Assembly: GCF_002135295.1 (NCBI RefSeq)
Contig: NZ_NEGG01000017.1
Coordinates: forward strand, 17,943-81,942
Length of the DNA: 64,000 bases
From: Acinetobacter sp. ANC 5054
GTDB lineage: Bacteria; Pseudomonadota; Gammaproteobacteria; Pseudomonadales; Moraxellaceae
Reading direction: 5' to 3'
In this document: positions 9,416-21,917 of the stretch, one piece after another
Layout: the number at the start of each line of letters is the position of its first letter
Numbering within the stretch: the stretch's first letter is position 1
Program-made: the position numbers and the translations under genes
Notes under the pieces: generated by a model
Databases searched by the model: none
Told to the model about the DNA's origin: nothing
Seen by the model: the letters and a program-made list of their open reading frames with translations, nothing else

Positions 9416-9533
9416 AAAGCTTCACTAAACCATTCTGCGAAGATGTGATTTTAACTTTTTCTAAAATTAACAGAATACATCCTTTACAAAACCTAAATTT
9501 AGTGTAGATCATTTATTTTTTAAATTTAGAGCG

Positions 9534-9557
9534 AAAACCAACGGTTGGTTTTTTTTC
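9534..9557 (+). terminator. Terminator after the immunity-like gene
   Basis: 8-bp stem AAAACCAA/TTGGTTTT with CGG loop and T-run. It may serve both convergent genes. Confidence 0.75.
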
Positions 9558-9580
9558 ATTTTTGTATAATAACCATTATG

Positions 9581-9964
9581 CTAAATAGCAGTTTTCAAAC
9601 AGCTTAATCTTTTTAATTTTTTTAGCATCTCGTCTTTAGTAGGATCAAAAGATTTAAGCTTTAGAACCGTATTGTTTCCCATATAGTCTTTAAAATTTCC
9701 GTTCTTTAATGAGTCACTATTATTTTTTAAAATAGATGTTTGATTGTATTTACAGCTAATTAACCTTGTTTCAATTTCTTCATGTTCTTGGTTACTAGAG
9801 TGCTTTGTACGGATACTGACTAAGTTACGTGTTGGATCTAATACTTTTTTGCTTTCAATATCTAAATAGTAAGAAATACTATTAGCTGTATGAAATTCTT
9901 TCCACGCTGAATGACATAGAGTTGGTGTAAGCAAGAAAAATAAGATTATTTTTAAAGATTTCAT
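9581..9964 (-). CDS. Secreted surface-adhesin protein E-like small protein
   Basis: A 127-residue protein with a signal peptide (MKSLKIILFFLLTPTLCHS) and a mature domain beginning 'AWKEFHTANSISYYLDIESKKVLDPTRNLVSIRTK'. The W-x(n)-yyD..s.....-v-i-r-k pattern resembles the Haemophilus surface-adhesin protein E family common in Acinetobacter. Two cysteines (in 'LISCKYNQ' and 'RLSCLK') could form a disulfide. AT-rich and standing alone, so possibly accessory. Function unknown beyond the likely periplasmic location. Confidence 0.55.
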   Translation of the reverse strand: MKSLKIILFFLLTPTLCHSAWKEFHTANSISYYLDIESKKVLDPTRNLVSIRTKHSSNQEHEEIETRLISCKYNQTSILKNNSDSLKNGNFKDYMGNNTVLKLKSFDPTKDEMLKKLKRLSCLKTAI

Positions 9965-10193
9965 TTTTAAATGGGAATGAAAATTAATATTATTTGATTA
10001 TATACTAATACCTCGCACTTACGTTTCCTTAGATTGCACATAATACACGCCTGACCAAATACTTTTATTTTCTTATTTTAAATCAAAACCTTAAATCATA
10101 GTAAAATACCCGCTCATCATCGGCATTTCTTTTTTAATGGCTTGCTATAATGTAAAGAAGCAAAATAACTCTCCCTCTACAAAACCAATCCAT
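9965..10193. other. Intergenic region with a plus-strand TATAAT
   Basis: About 230 bp with a consensus TATAAT at 10146-10151 on the plus strand but no good -35 and no ORF downstream. Nothing further is supported. Confidence 0.3.
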
Positions 10194-10218
10194 AAAAAAA
10201 CCGGATATAAATCCGGCT
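10194..10218 (-). terminator. rodA terminator
   Basis: CCGGAT/ATCCGG stem with ATAA loop, followed on the minus strand by seven T. Confidence 0.85.
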
Positions 10219-10236
10219 TAATGTAATGCATTCTAT

Positions 10237-11373
10237 TTAACGATGCGTATGTATCGACATCACAATCCCCATCCCTGCGAGCATCGCAATTACGGCTGTA
10301 CCACCATAACTCATGAGCGGCAAAGGGTCACCTGTAACAGGTAAAATACCACTCACCATACCTGAGTTTAAAAATACAAAGAAGAAGAATGTCAGACCTG
10401 TTGCACCTGCATATAAGCGACCAAAATTATGGAAGCAATTTAAACCAATAATCATGCAGCGAACAATAATAGCTGTAAACAAGCTAAATAACAGAAATAC
10501 CCCGATAAAACCAAACTCTTCGGCATAAGTCGACATAATGAAGTCGGTATGATGTTCTGGTAAATATCCTAAATGTGACTGCGTACCTTCAGTAAAACCC
10601 TTACCGGTCCAACCACCTGAACCGATGGCAATTTTAGATTGGATGATATTCCAACCGGCACCCAATGCATCAGACTCTGGATCAAACAAGGTTAGTACAC
10701 GCTTCTTTTGATATTCCTGTAAAAAGAACATCCACAATACGGGTGCTACAACTGCAAATGCAGTTAATGCACCTAAAATTAAGCGCCAAGACATACCACT
10801 TAAAAATAGGACAAATATTCCCGGAATAATTAAGCCAATGTTTAAATCTGGCTGTAAGGCCACCAAAACAAATGGAATCATTAACAGGACTAGCGCACCT
10901 ATAATTTGCAAAAATTTAGGTGGAAATGGTTTACGCGCAAAATACCACGCCATCATCAAAGGCATCGCAAATTTCATAAATTCACTGGGCTGCATACTGC
11001 CAATTCCCGGCAGACTAATCCAGCGTTTCGCACCCATACGCTTTTCACCTATTGCTAAAACCAATAGCAGTAAAAAAAGACCAAATCCATAAAGATAAGG
11101 ACTCATCGATTGGTAAACTTTGGGTGGAATTTGCGCACAGATCAGCATCACAATAAAACCCACACCGAAACTGGTTGCTTGTCTTAGCACCATGCCCGTA
11201 TCTTCTGCCGTTGCACTATAGACAACCATTAGCCCCAATACTGCATTGAGCACTAAAAAGCAAAGTAACCATGGGTCTAAATGAAGTTTAGCCCATCGGG
11301 AAGAATCGTGTTTTATACTCCGACCGTCACGTAATGACTGGCGTAAAAAACGATACTGTTGAGAAGGGATCAT
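10237..11373 (-). CDS. rodA: Peptidoglycan glycosyltransferase RodA
   Basis: A 378-residue SEDS-family inner-membrane protein with about ten transmembrane helices. It polymerises lipid II glycan strands for cell elongation together with PBP2. Signature segments: 'GAKRWISLPGIGSMQPSEFMKFAMPLMMAWY', 'ALQPDLNIGL', 'LPEHHTDFIMSTYAEEFGFIG' and C-terminal 'GDPLPLMSYGGTAVIAMLAGMGIVMSI'. 'QPSEFMKFAMP' and the HTDF-EEFG motif are typical of RodA rather than FtsW. It lies 96 bp after ispD on the same strand, without mrdA (PBP2) next to it. Confidence 0.93.
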   Translation of the reverse strand: MIPSQQYRFLRQSLRDGRSIKHDSSRWAKLHLDPWLLCFLVLNAVLGLMVVYSATAEDTGMVLRQATSFGVGFIVMLICAQIPPKVYQSMSPYLYGFGLFLLLLVLAIGEKRMGAKRWISLPGIGSMQPSEFMKFAMPLMMAWYFARKPFPPKFLQIIGALVLLMIPFVLVALQPDLNIGLIIPGIFVLFLSGMSWRLILGALTAFAVVAPVLWMFFLQEYQKKRVLTLFDPESDALGAGWNIIQSKIAIGSGGWTGKGFTEGTQSHLGYLPEHHTDFIMSTYAEEFGFIGVFLLFSLFTAIIVRCMIIGLNCFHNFGRLYAGATGLTFFFFVFLNSGMVSGILPVTGDPLPLMSYGGTAVIAMLAGMGIVMSIHTHR

Positions 11374-11469
11374 TGCGAAAACAGATCTAAAAAAGAATTG
11401 AGGAATTATAAATTAAAGCGACCGCGAATGAATCACCGTCACTTAAATATTCCATGAAATAAGGGTAAA

Positions 11470-12192
11470 TTAATTGTGCTGTGATGCCAAAATCAGTCGT
11501 GCGAGTTCTAAATCATCAGGATAGGTGATTTTGATATTATCGGAACGCCCTTGCACAACTTGTACATGCTCACCCATATGCTCTAACGCACTCGCCTCAT
11601 CGGTGATTGTGACATTTTCTGCAAGTGCCATTTCTATGGCTTTTTTCAACACGCCCAATTTAGTGATTTGTGGTGTTTGCGCTTGCCATAAAGTTGAGCG
11701 ATCCACTGTGGCAGAAATATAAGGAGAGTTTTCCACCCGCTTTAAAGTATCTCGTACAGGAATAGCTAAGATAGCACTTTGCCCTGCTTGGATTGCATTT
11801 TGAACTAACTGTTCCAAATTTTCTTGAGTAACACATGGACGCGCTGCATCATGAACCAATACCCAGTCATCATCATGAGCAATTTTTGAAAGGTAATGCA
11901 GTGCATTTAATACAGAATTAACCCGCTCTGCACCACCTAAGCAAAAATGAGATTTTTCGGCTTGAGCAAAAGGCAAGGTTTTTGCTACATTGTCCTGCTC
12001 ACCAATTGCAAGCACATAACCTGTTAATGGCAATTGATTCAAACGTGCAATGGTATGTTCAAGCACCGTCTGATGATCAATCGTTTGATATTGTTTGAGT
12101 TCTGTTTTGGAAAAACGACTTCCAGAACCAGCTGCCGGAATAATCGCCCACAAATTATGGTTCTGGTGGTAGGTCTGCTGGTTCTGACTCAT
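11470..12192 (-). CDS. ispD: 2-C-methyl-D-erythritol 4-phosphate cytidylyltransferase
   Basis: A 240-residue cytidylyltransferase of the MEP isoprenoid pathway: CTP + MEP gives CDP-ME. 'IPAAGSGSRF' near the N-terminus is the nucleotide loop, and 'VHDAARPCV', 'IPVRDTLKRV' and 'TDEASALEHMG' follow as expected. A 15-residue polar extension precedes the motif. The start ATG lies 38 nt inside ftsB, so the genes overlap in different frames. Part of the conserved eno-ftsB-ispD order. Confidence 0.95.
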   Translation of the reverse strand: MSQNQQTYHQNHNLWAIIPAAGSGSRFSKTELKQYQTIDHQTVLEHTIARLNQLPLTGYVLAIGEQDNVAKTLPFAQAEKSHFCLGGAERVNSVLNALHYLSKIAHDDDWVLVHDAARPCVTQENLEQLVQNAIQAGQSAILAIPVRDTLKRVENSPYISATVDRSTLWQAQTPQITKLGVLKKAIEMALAENVTITDEASALEHMGEHVQVVQGRSDNIKITYPDDLELARLILASQHN

Positions 12193-12556
12193 TGGTACGT
12201 AGGTCTACTTGTGCGTTTGGATCAATATATATTGGTTTGTACTGGGTACTAATCGTACTCATTTGTACAAAGGTCTCATGCGGTTTAATTAAACCTAAAT
12301 CGAGTCGAGCATGTTCTTCAATGGCTTCAACGCCATTTTTTAAGTCGTATACTTCGGCTGCGAGTACGCGATTTCGTTCTTTTAATTCATCATTGAGTTC
12401 GACTTGTTGTTGTATTTTCTGACTCAGCTGTTGGTGTTCATGATAACCACCCTCACCGAACCAGTATAAATATTGAAACCCTGCGATCAAAAAGATCGCA
12501 AGGCCCAACAATGCTTTACTCGCTTTGGAGTCAAATACATTTAACATAGAGAGCAT
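12155..12556 (-). CDS. ftsB: Cell division protein FtsB
   Basis: A 133-residue bitopic divisome protein. A short cytoplasmic N-terminus and TM helix (about residues 14-33) lead to the FtsB-type 'GEGGYHEHQQLSQKIQQQVELNDELKERNRVLAAEVYDLK' leucine-zipper coiled coil and the conserved 'AIEEHARLDLGLIKPHETF'. FtsB links FtsL/FtsQ to activation of FtsWI. It is longer than E. coli FtsB (103) because of a C-terminal proline/acid tail, the part that overlaps ispD. It begins 7 bp after eno. A second ATG at 12547 is possible. Confidence 0.92.
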   Translation of the reverse strand: MLSMLNVFDSKASKALLGLAIFLIAGFQYLYWFGEGGYHEHQQLSQKIQQQVELNDELKERNRVLAAEVYDLKNGVEAIEEHARLDLGLIKPHETFVQMSTISTQYKPIYIDPNAQVDLRTNESEPADLPPEP

Positions 12557-12563
12557 GATCTGC

Positions 12564-13871
<1,308 letters not shown>

Positions 13872-13881
13872 TTAATAATAA

Positions 13882-13903
13882 GATAGGTCAAAAATGACCT
13901 ATC
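13882..13903 (-). promoter_or_regulatory. Hairpin between kdsA and eno
   Basis: Perfect 9-bp stem GATAGGTCA/TGACCTATC with a 4-nt loop. It is followed on the minus strand by TTATTATTAA, about 29 bp before eno. It may be a partial terminator or an RNA-processing site that sets the eno:kdsA ratio. Confidence 0.55.
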
Positions 13904-13915
13904 AAGTGTTTCGAA

Positions 13916-14773
<858 letters not shown>

Positions 14774-14804
14774 TTAAACTCTTCCTGGTTTAATCCAAAA
14801 CGCA

Positions 14805-16589
<1,785 letters not shown>

Positions 16590-16630
16590 TTAGAGTAAGT
16601 TCTTATCATTTCTATATTCTTATTTACTGT

Positions 16631-16636
16631 TATAAT
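16631..16636 (+). promoter_or_regulatory. -10 box for the lipoprotein gene
   Basis: TATAAT 38 bp before the ATG at 16675, with an extended TGT upstream. The -35 match is weak. Confidence 0.45.
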
Positions 16637-16674
16637 GCTGCCATCCAATCCACACTATTTTGTTTTGTGTCACT

Positions 16675-17085
16675 ATGAATAAAAAACTTTTAATCTGCGG
16701 TGCTATCGCAACAGCTCTACTTCTTACAGCATGCGTAAAGAAAGAAGCACCAAAAGAAGAAGAACAGGAACAAGTTGAAGTTGCTGCATCTGAACCAACT
16801 GCATCAGTACCAACTCAATTAGAACCGGTTGAAGAACAACAAGTTGCTGTAGAGGAAACCATTCCTCAACATGTTGAAGTGATTCGTGAAGAAACACCAA
16901 ATACTACAACTGAAATTCGTCGTGAGCCAACTCCTGAACCAAAACCAGAAGCAACTCCTGCTGCACCTAAAGCTGAAAAACCAGCTGCAACGACACCACC
17001 TAAACAAAATTCTGGTTCAGCTCAATCTGAAGATGATGCTGTTGCTGCTGCAATTGCCGCTGCTACACCAGCATTGGAAAACTAA
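16675..17085 (+). CDS. Pro/Glu/Ala-rich lipoprotein
   Basis: A 136-residue protein with a type II signal peptide. MNKKLLICGAIATALLLTAC places the lipidated Cys at residue 20 (LLTAC). The rest is low complexity: acidic 'KEEEQEQVEV', Pro/Thr/Glu repeats, a Lys/Pro/Ala spacer and an Ala-rich end 'AVAAAIAAATPALEN'. This looks like a disordered tether reaching across the periplasm, perhaps to peptidoglycan. The final AIAAAT segment is conserved-looking but unidentified. It is monocistronic with its own -10 box and terminator. Start at 16675, not the upstream in-frame TTG. Confidence 0.75.
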   Translation: MNKKLLICGAIATALLLTACVKKEAPKEEEQEQVEVAASEPTASVPTQLEPVEEQQVAVEETIPQHVEVIREETPNTTTEIRREPTPEPKPEATPAAPKAEKPAATTPPKQNSGSAQSEDDAVAAAIAAATPALEN

Positions 17086-17117
17086 AATCGCTTTTTTAGT
17101 TATACCAAACATTAAAA

Positions 17118-17144
17118 AAAACCCAACTTTTGTTGGGTTTTTTT
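17118..17144 (+). terminator. Lipoprotein terminator
   Basis: ACCCAAC/GTTGGGT stem, TTTT loop and T-run, flanked by A-run. Could act in both directions. Confidence 0.88.
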
Positions 17145-17181
17145 ATCTCTAATAAAAATGCGCCTTACTTTTTTCTTTATT

Positions 17182-18072
17182 TCATAAATATTCTTTTAAT
17201 TTTTCAGCTAAATACTCAATAAATAGACGAACGCGTTTGGGCAAATGCTCTTGTTGATAATAAACCGCATGAATTAACTGCTCGTGAGCTTCCATTTGAT
17301 CGACCAATATTGGCACCAAACGCCCATCCGCAATATCTTTTTCAAGCATAAAAATTGATAAACATGCGATGCCCATGCCATTCAGCGCCAGTTCCCGAAT
17401 TGTTTCACCATTCGACGCTTTTATATTGGGTCGGATGGTTAGTGCTTTCCCCTCTACTTGAATTGGCCAAGTATTCATGTGGGTAATTTCACTAAACCCG
17501 AGTAATGAATGTTCTAATAATTCATCCGTCGTTTCAGGAAGACCATGTTTACCTAAATAATCAGGGCTCGCCACCAAGTTTAATCGACTCTTATAAATCA
17601 ACTTCGCATGTAGGCTTGAATCATTTAATTTTCCAAAACGTATCGCAACATCGGCTTTATGCTCAAGTAAGTCAATCACTTGATCATGGTTAATTAGTTC
17701 AATTTGAATATGTGGGTAGCGTCGATTAAATTCAGGAAGAAGTGGCACGATCATATGCAGAATAAATGAAATTGCCGAATCTACGCGGATCAGCCCTGAA
17801 GTATCCTCATCAAGTTTCAGTAAGGATTCTTCTGCTTCTGCTAAATCGGCAAGCACTTTTCGCGCTTTCAATAAAAATAGCTGACCTTCCTGTGTGAGTT
17901 TCAATTTACGCGTCGTCCGCTCAATTAAAGTCACATTCAGTTTGGTTTCCAAACGCTGTAATGCACGACTCACACCCGAAGTGGTTTGATTTAGCTGTTG
18001 TGCTGCCATGACAATTGAACCACTGTCATTAATGGTGACAAAAGCATTCAGTTCTTCAATCGTTGATTTCAT
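17182..18072 (-). CDS. LysR-family transcriptional regulator (probable regulator of dkgB-ydhP)
   Basis: A 296-residue LTTR. The N-terminal winged HTH (residues 3-62) has 'SIVMAAQQLNQTTSGVSRALQRLETKLNVTLIERTTRKLKLTQEG'. The substrate-binding domain starts near 90 (GLIRVDSAISFILHMIVPLLPEFNRRYP), of the CrgA/PA0477-like group. It is divergent from dkgB across 109 bp, the usual arrangement for an LTTR controlling its neighbour. An inverted repeat sits just before its start codon. Ligand unknown. Confidence 0.88.
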   Translation of the reverse strand: MKSTIEELNAFVTINDSGSIVMAAQQLNQTTSGVSRALQRLETKLNVTLIERTTRKLKLTQEGQLFLLKARKVLADLAEAEESLLKLDEDTSGLIRVDSAISFILHMIVPLLPEFNRRYPHIQIELINHDQVIDLLEHKADVAIRFGKLNDSSLHAKLIYKSRLNLVASPDYLGKHGLPETTDELLEHSLLGFSEITHMNTWPIQVEGKALTIRPNIKASNGETIRELALNGMGIACLSIFMLEKDIADGRLVPILVDQMEAHEQLIHAVYYQQEHLPKRVRLFIEYLAEKLKEYL

Positions 18073-18079
18073 TTTTTCA

Positions 18080-18102
18080 ATTATTGATTTTTAGTCAATA
18101 AT
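18080..18102. promoter_or_regulatory. Inverted repeat, candidate LysR operator
   Basis: ATTATTGA-N7-TCAATAAT, 8-bp perfect arms, starting 8 bp from the LysR start codon in the divergent LysR/dkgB region. It has the TTGA-N7-TCAA form expected of a T-N11-A LTTR box. Confidence 0.5.
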
Positions 18103-18181
18103 ATTTTGCAAATTCACCTATTTTTAATCAAGTAAATTTTTATCAAAATAAGCCCAAGATTTAAATGATATAGAGAACAAC

Positions 18182-18988
18182 ATGATTATTCCGCAATTTG
18201 GTGTTGGTACATTTCGCTTAACAGGCGACACGGTTATTCAATCTGTTAAAACTGCGCTTGAAGTAGGTTATCGCGCGGTTGATACGGCACAAATTTATGG
18301 TAATGAATCTGAAGTCGGTCAAGCAATTGCAGAGAGCCAAGTTTCGCGTTCAGATTTATTTTTAACCACAAAAATTTGGACAGAGCATTATGCCGCAGAT
18401 CGTCTTATTCCAAGTTTAAAAGAAAGTTTAACGAAACTTCGAACAGATGCAGTGAACCTGACATTGATCCACTGGCCTGCACCCAAGCTTGGTACAAATA
18501 TTCCAGAACTCATGCAGATCCTATTAGAAGCCAAACAACAAGGGCTGACTGAACACATTGGTATTTCAAACTTCAATATTGAGCTGACTCAACAAGCTAT
18601 TGATAGCATTGGTGCAGAACATATTGCCACCAATCAAATTGAACTTAGTCCATATTTGCAAAATCAAACTTTGGCAAATCATTTACAAACAAAAAATATT
18701 GATGTGACGTCCTACATGACTTTGGCCTACGGCAAAGTATTAAATGACCCAATTCTGACAGAAATTGCGCAAGCGCATGATGTTTCCACTGCACAAGTTG
18801 CACTAGCTTGGGCATTACATAAAGGTTATGCCGTCATTCCCTCTTCCACCAAGCGTGAACATTTAATCAGCAACTTAAAAGCTCAAGAGCTTCAATTAAG
18901 TGCTGAAGAAATGCAGGCAATTGCGACACTGGATCGTCATCAGCGTGAAGTAGACCCTGAAGGACTCGCTCCTGCGTGGGATATTTAA
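18182..18988 (+). CDS. dkgB: 2,5-diketo-D-gluconate reductase B-type aldo/keto reductase
   Basis: A 268-residue AKR very similar along its length to E. coli DkgB (YafB, 267 aa). The catalytic tetrad is Asp34 and Tyr39 in '[12 protein letters not shown]', Lys64 in 'LTTKIW' and His97 in 'LIHWPAP'. '[15 protein letters not shown]', '[11 protein letters not shown]' and the NADPH motif '[17 protein letters not shown]' follow. It reduces aldehydes and diketones such as methylglyoxal and 2,5-diketogluconate. Its stop is 1 bp before the MFS gene, so they form an operon, with the LysR gene divergent. Confidence 0.9.
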   Translation: MIIPQFGVGTFRLTGDTVIQSVKTALEVGYRAVDTAQIYGNESEVGQAIAESQVSRSDLFLTTKIWTEHYAADRLIPSLKESLTKLRTDAVNLTLIHWPAPKLGTNIPELMQILLEAKQQGLTEHIGISNFNIELTQQAIDSIGAEHIATNQIELSPYLQNQTLANHLQTKNIDVTSYMTLAYGKVLNDPILTEIAQAHDVSTAQVALAWALHKGYAVIPSSTKREHLISNLKAQELQLSAEEMQAIATLDRHQREVDPEGLAPAWDI

Positions 18989-18989
18989 A

Positions 18990-20162
18990 ATGAAAATTAA
19001 TTTCCCTCTACTTGCTTTGGCGATTGGTGCTTTTGCCATAGGCACAACTGAATTTTCACCCATGGGGTTTTTACCCGAAATTGCCTCTGATTTGTCGGTT
19101 TCGATTCCACAGGCGGGTCTTTTAATTAGTGCCTATGCCATTGGAGTAATGATTGGTGCGCCACTGATGACCTTATGGTTAGCGCGCTTTCCCAAACGGA
19201 CTGCGCTGATTTTGCTGATGGCCATATTCACCATTGGTAATGTATTAGCAACCCTTGCACCCAACTACATGGGCTTAATGGCTGCTCGATTGGTCACCAG
19301 TTTAAACCACGGCGCATTTTTTGGCTTAGGTTCTGTCGTCGCAGCCAGTGTTGTGGCAAAAGATAAACAAGCCAGTGCGGTTGCGATGATGTTTATGGGC
19401 TTAACCATTGCCAATATTGGCGGTGTACCACTGGCAACATGGGTCGGACAAAATATCGGCTGGCGCATGTCATTTGCCGCCATTACCCTACTTGGCGTAT
19501 TGACCATGTTTGCACTTTGGAAAGCACTGCCACAAAGCAACCACACGGTAAAACCCAATGTGGCACAAGAACTCAAAGTTCTCACACGCTTACCAGTAGT
19601 ACTGGCATTGCTGACTACCGTGATGAGTGCGGGCGCTATGTTTGCTTTATATACCTATATCGCGCCAAGTTTAAAAGCCTTCACGCATGCTAGCCCAAGC
19701 ATGATTACCTTCATGCTGGTGTTAATTGGTATTGGTTTTTCAATTGGGAATCACTTTGGAGGAAAATTTGCCGACCTTTCACTTGAAAAAACCCTCATTG
19801 GCTTTTTAGTACTGCTCATGCTGATGATGCTGTTATTCCCTGTGCTAGCAACAACTACATTAGGTGCAGCTATTGCATTAATCATTTGGGGCGCTGCTGC
19901 ATTCGCAGTCGTACCACCACTGCAAATGCGTGTTATGACTGTTGCAAACGATGCACCAGGCCTTGCGTCCTCAGTAAATATCGGTGCGTTTAATTTAGGT
20001 AATGCCTTGGGTGCTGCTGCAGGTGCTGCAGTCTTGAATTTAAGCTGGACTTATCAAGCTGTTTCATATTCAGGTGCTGGCTTAAGTGCTTTAGCATTAC
20101 TTTTGGTCTTGCTTCAAATGAAGCTCAAACCTCAAGTAGAAGCTTGCAATGCACCATCGTAA
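18990..20162 (+). CDS. ydhP: MFS efflux transporter, YdhP-like
   Basis: A 390-residue 12-TM DHA1-family antiporter. It follows E. coli YdhP closely: 'FPLLALAIGAFAIGTTEFSPMGFLPEIASDLSVSIPQAGLLISAYAIGVMIGAPL', 'TSLNHGAFFGLGSVVAASVV' and 'SSVNIGAFNLGNALGAAAGAAVL'. The substrate is unknown (arabinose/chloramphenicol-exporter relatives). The ATG follows the dkgB TAA by 1 bp with no separate promoter, so the reductase and pump are probably co-induced by the divergent LysR regulator. Confidence 0.87.
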   Translation: MKINFPLLALAIGAFAIGTTEFSPMGFLPEIASDLSVSIPQAGLLISAYAIGVMIGAPLMTLWLARFPKRTALILLMAIFTIGNVLATLAPNYMGLMAARLVTSLNHGAFFGLGSVVAASVVAKDKQASAVAMMFMGLTIANIGGVPLATWVGQNIGWRMSFAAITLLGVLTMFALWKALPQSNHTVKPNVAQELKVLTRLPVVLALLTTVMSAGAMFALYTYIAPSLKAFTHASPSMITFMLVLIGIGFSIGNHFGGKFADLSLEKTLIGFLVLLMLMMLLFPVLATTTLGAAIALIIWGAAAFAVVPPLQMRVMTVANDAPGLASSVNIGAFNLGNALGAAAGAAVLNLSWTYQAVSYSGAGLSALALLLVLLQMKLKPQVEACNAPS

Positions 20163-20214
20163 AAAAATCATGAGTTATCCACTCTACGCCTTTAATCACT
20201 AAGGACAAATGATC

Positions 20215-20243
20215 AAAAGCCCGTATAAATACGGGCTTTTTTT
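20215..20243 (+). terminator. Terminator of dkgB-ydhP
   Basis: GCCCGTAT/ATACGGGC stem with A-run before and T-run after. Bidirectional; it also suits the convergent hydrolase. Confidence 0.9.
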
Positions 20244-20266
20244 AAATCTGAATAATGTATAACAAA

Positions 20267-21358
20267 CTATGTAGCATAAACTTTTAAAAAGTCAGACATG
20301 AGCTTAGCGGCCCAAGAGTGGGTATCTACCGCACCCTCATAATAACCACAATGGCTGCCTTTTTTAGTTGTCACCACAACAACATTCGGCATTTGCGTAA
20401 TTAATGCTTTAAAAGGTTCAAAATTTTTTATGTGACAGACAGGGTCGTCTTCCGCATTTAAAATCATCAATGGTATTTTAACGTTTTCAAACACATAAAC
20501 TGGATTGGTTGCTTTGGCATAACTTTCATAATCGCTATAGCCTGCCATTTGAAAATAAGCGCGCTCAAACTGCGCCAAATCTTTACTTTGCAAAACATCA
20601 AATAACGATTCTGTTTTAGCCCAAGTTCTTGAATAAGGCTCAACAAATTTTTCGAACAATTTTTTCGTCATCATTTTACTGTAAAACGGATGCACATTTT
20701 TAAAGCCCAATTCAGTGTCATACCCCGGACACAATGCAAAGGCTGCTTTAAGTGGTGTGGCATCAGCTTCTTCCCCAAGATAACGCACCAATAGACCCGT
20801 CCCGGCCGATGAACCCACACCATACAGGTCTGATTTAGGAAATTTCTGCTGAATATAGGCAATTTGCTCACGTAAATCTTGTACAGAACCAAACAAATTA
20901 ATTTGCGGTACTGGCATTGGCAAATTACCATGACCTCGCCTTAAACACAGGGCAATCCGCCAGCCCGTGTATTGATTGAGGTCACGCACCAATTCACGCA
21001 TACTTTCAGGTGAACCTGTAATGGTATGCATCAAAACGATGGTCGGAGTCTCCTCAGGTAAATTTAAACCCAACCAAGCAATAGCAGTTACCCCACCATC
21101 CGCCATGGTTAATTGTTCTATCGCATCATATTGTAATTTGATAGTGCGCTTTTTAATGACATCAAAATAAAGCAAATGCACATGATTATTTGATAACCAC
21201 GGCGTAGGTCGATACTTCTGATGTAATTGCTTTAATTTTGGCAATACCTCAGCCATCTGGCCTTGCGGATTAAAATACAATTGAGGTTGCTCTGCACCCG
21301 TCGTGTAATCTAAAACACCCAGTGCAATTTCACGACATTTTCCTAAAATTGGATTCAT
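20267..21358 (-). CDS. YheT-type alpha/beta hydrolase
   Basis: A 363-residue protein of the YheT/EMB8 branch. Oxyanion region 'IVLMHTITGSPESM', 'CLRRGHGN' after the next strand, nucleophile elbow 'YGVGSSAGTGLLVRYLGEE' (Ser184) and the Asp region 'MILNAEDDPVCH'. His is expected in 'TKKGSHCGYYEG'. Typical YheT proteins are about 330-340 aa, so this has a slightly longer N-terminus. Substrate unknown (lipid or ester). It is convergent with the MFS gene. Confidence 0.83.
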   Translation of the reverse strand: MNPILGKCREIALGVLDYTTGAEQPQLYFNPQGQMAEVLPKLKQLHQKYRPTPWLSNNHVHLLYFDVIKKRTIKLQYDAIEQLTMADGGVTAIAWLGLNLPEETPTIVLMHTITGSPESMRELVRDLNQYTGWRIALCLRRGHGNLPMPVPQINLFGSVQDLREQIAYIQQKFPKSDLYGVGSSAGTGLLVRYLGEEADATPLKAAFALCPGYDTELGFKNVHPFYSKMMTKKLFEKFVEPYSRTWAKTESLFDVLQSKDLAQFERAYFQMAGYSDYESYAKATNPVYVFENVKIPLMILNAEDDPVCHIKNFEPFKALITQMPNVVVVTTKKGSHCGYYEGAVDTHSWAAKLMSDFLKVYAT

Positions 21359-21461
21359 TCGCTCTGCCTATGTGTAGTTAGTCATTAAAATTTAGCACCA
21401 ATCAATAGAATCGACCATCGTCAAAAATGATCAAAAATCTTAGTTTTCAAGCGGATTAAAT

Positions 21462-21869
21462 TTATGCCTGCTGGTATTTTGCGAAACGCTCACCCATTTT
21501 CGCAGCCAATGCTTCCAAGCCACTTTTTGGACGTAACATCACCTCAAAATCAATGATTTGCCCTTCTTCATTGAATTGAATCATATCAATACCCTTAAGT
21601 TTCTTTTCTCCAACATTGGCAGAGAATTCAAGTACAACGCTTAACCCATCTTCGGTATAAAACTCACGGTGATACCTAAAGTTTTCAAAGATTTGCACCA
21701 CATTGGTCAAAATAAACGTAACCACTGGCTTACCCGGATATGGGCTATAAGCTACAGGTGAACGAAACACCACATTTTCTGCCAGCAGCTCATTTAAGAT
21801 ACTCATATCACGTGTTTCAAGCATGTGATGCCATTTTTGTATTGATGTTTTGGTATTTTCAATGCTCAT
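21462..21869 (-). CDS. NTF2-like / SnoaL-like protein
   Basis: A 135-residue alpha+beta cone-fold protein: 'IQKWHHMLETRDMSILNELLAENVVFRSPVAYSPYPGKP' is the usual first half of polyketide-cyclase-like NTF2 domains, and 'EFSANVGEKKLKGIDMIQFNEEGQIIDFEVMLRPKSGLEALAAKMGER' the second. Such proteins bind small hydrophobic ligands or act as isomerases. It is downstream of fadH on the same strand, separated by a palindromic repeat, so possibly linked to fatty-acid or steroid-like substrates. No specific function can be stated. Confidence 0.75.
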   Translation of the reverse strand: MSIENTKTSIQKWHHMLETRDMSILNELLAENVVFRSPVAYSPYPGKPVVTFILTNVVQIFENFRYHREFYTEDGLSVVLEFSANVGEKKLKGIDMIQFNEEGQIIDFEVMLRPKSGLEALAAKMGERFAKYQQA

Positions 21870-21917
21870 TGTTCTATCCTTGTTTTGTTTATAAGCTTGC
21901 CTTTGTTAAAGGAAGTT

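Noticed and set aside
10146..10151. TATAAT on the plus strand, possible sRNA promoter
   Set aside because: No -35, no plus-strand terminator: the nearby hairpin has its T-run only on the minus strand (rodA).
12192..12422. Plus-strand ORF across ftsB
   Set aside because: Antisense shadow of ftsB/ispD with no domain or ribosome site.
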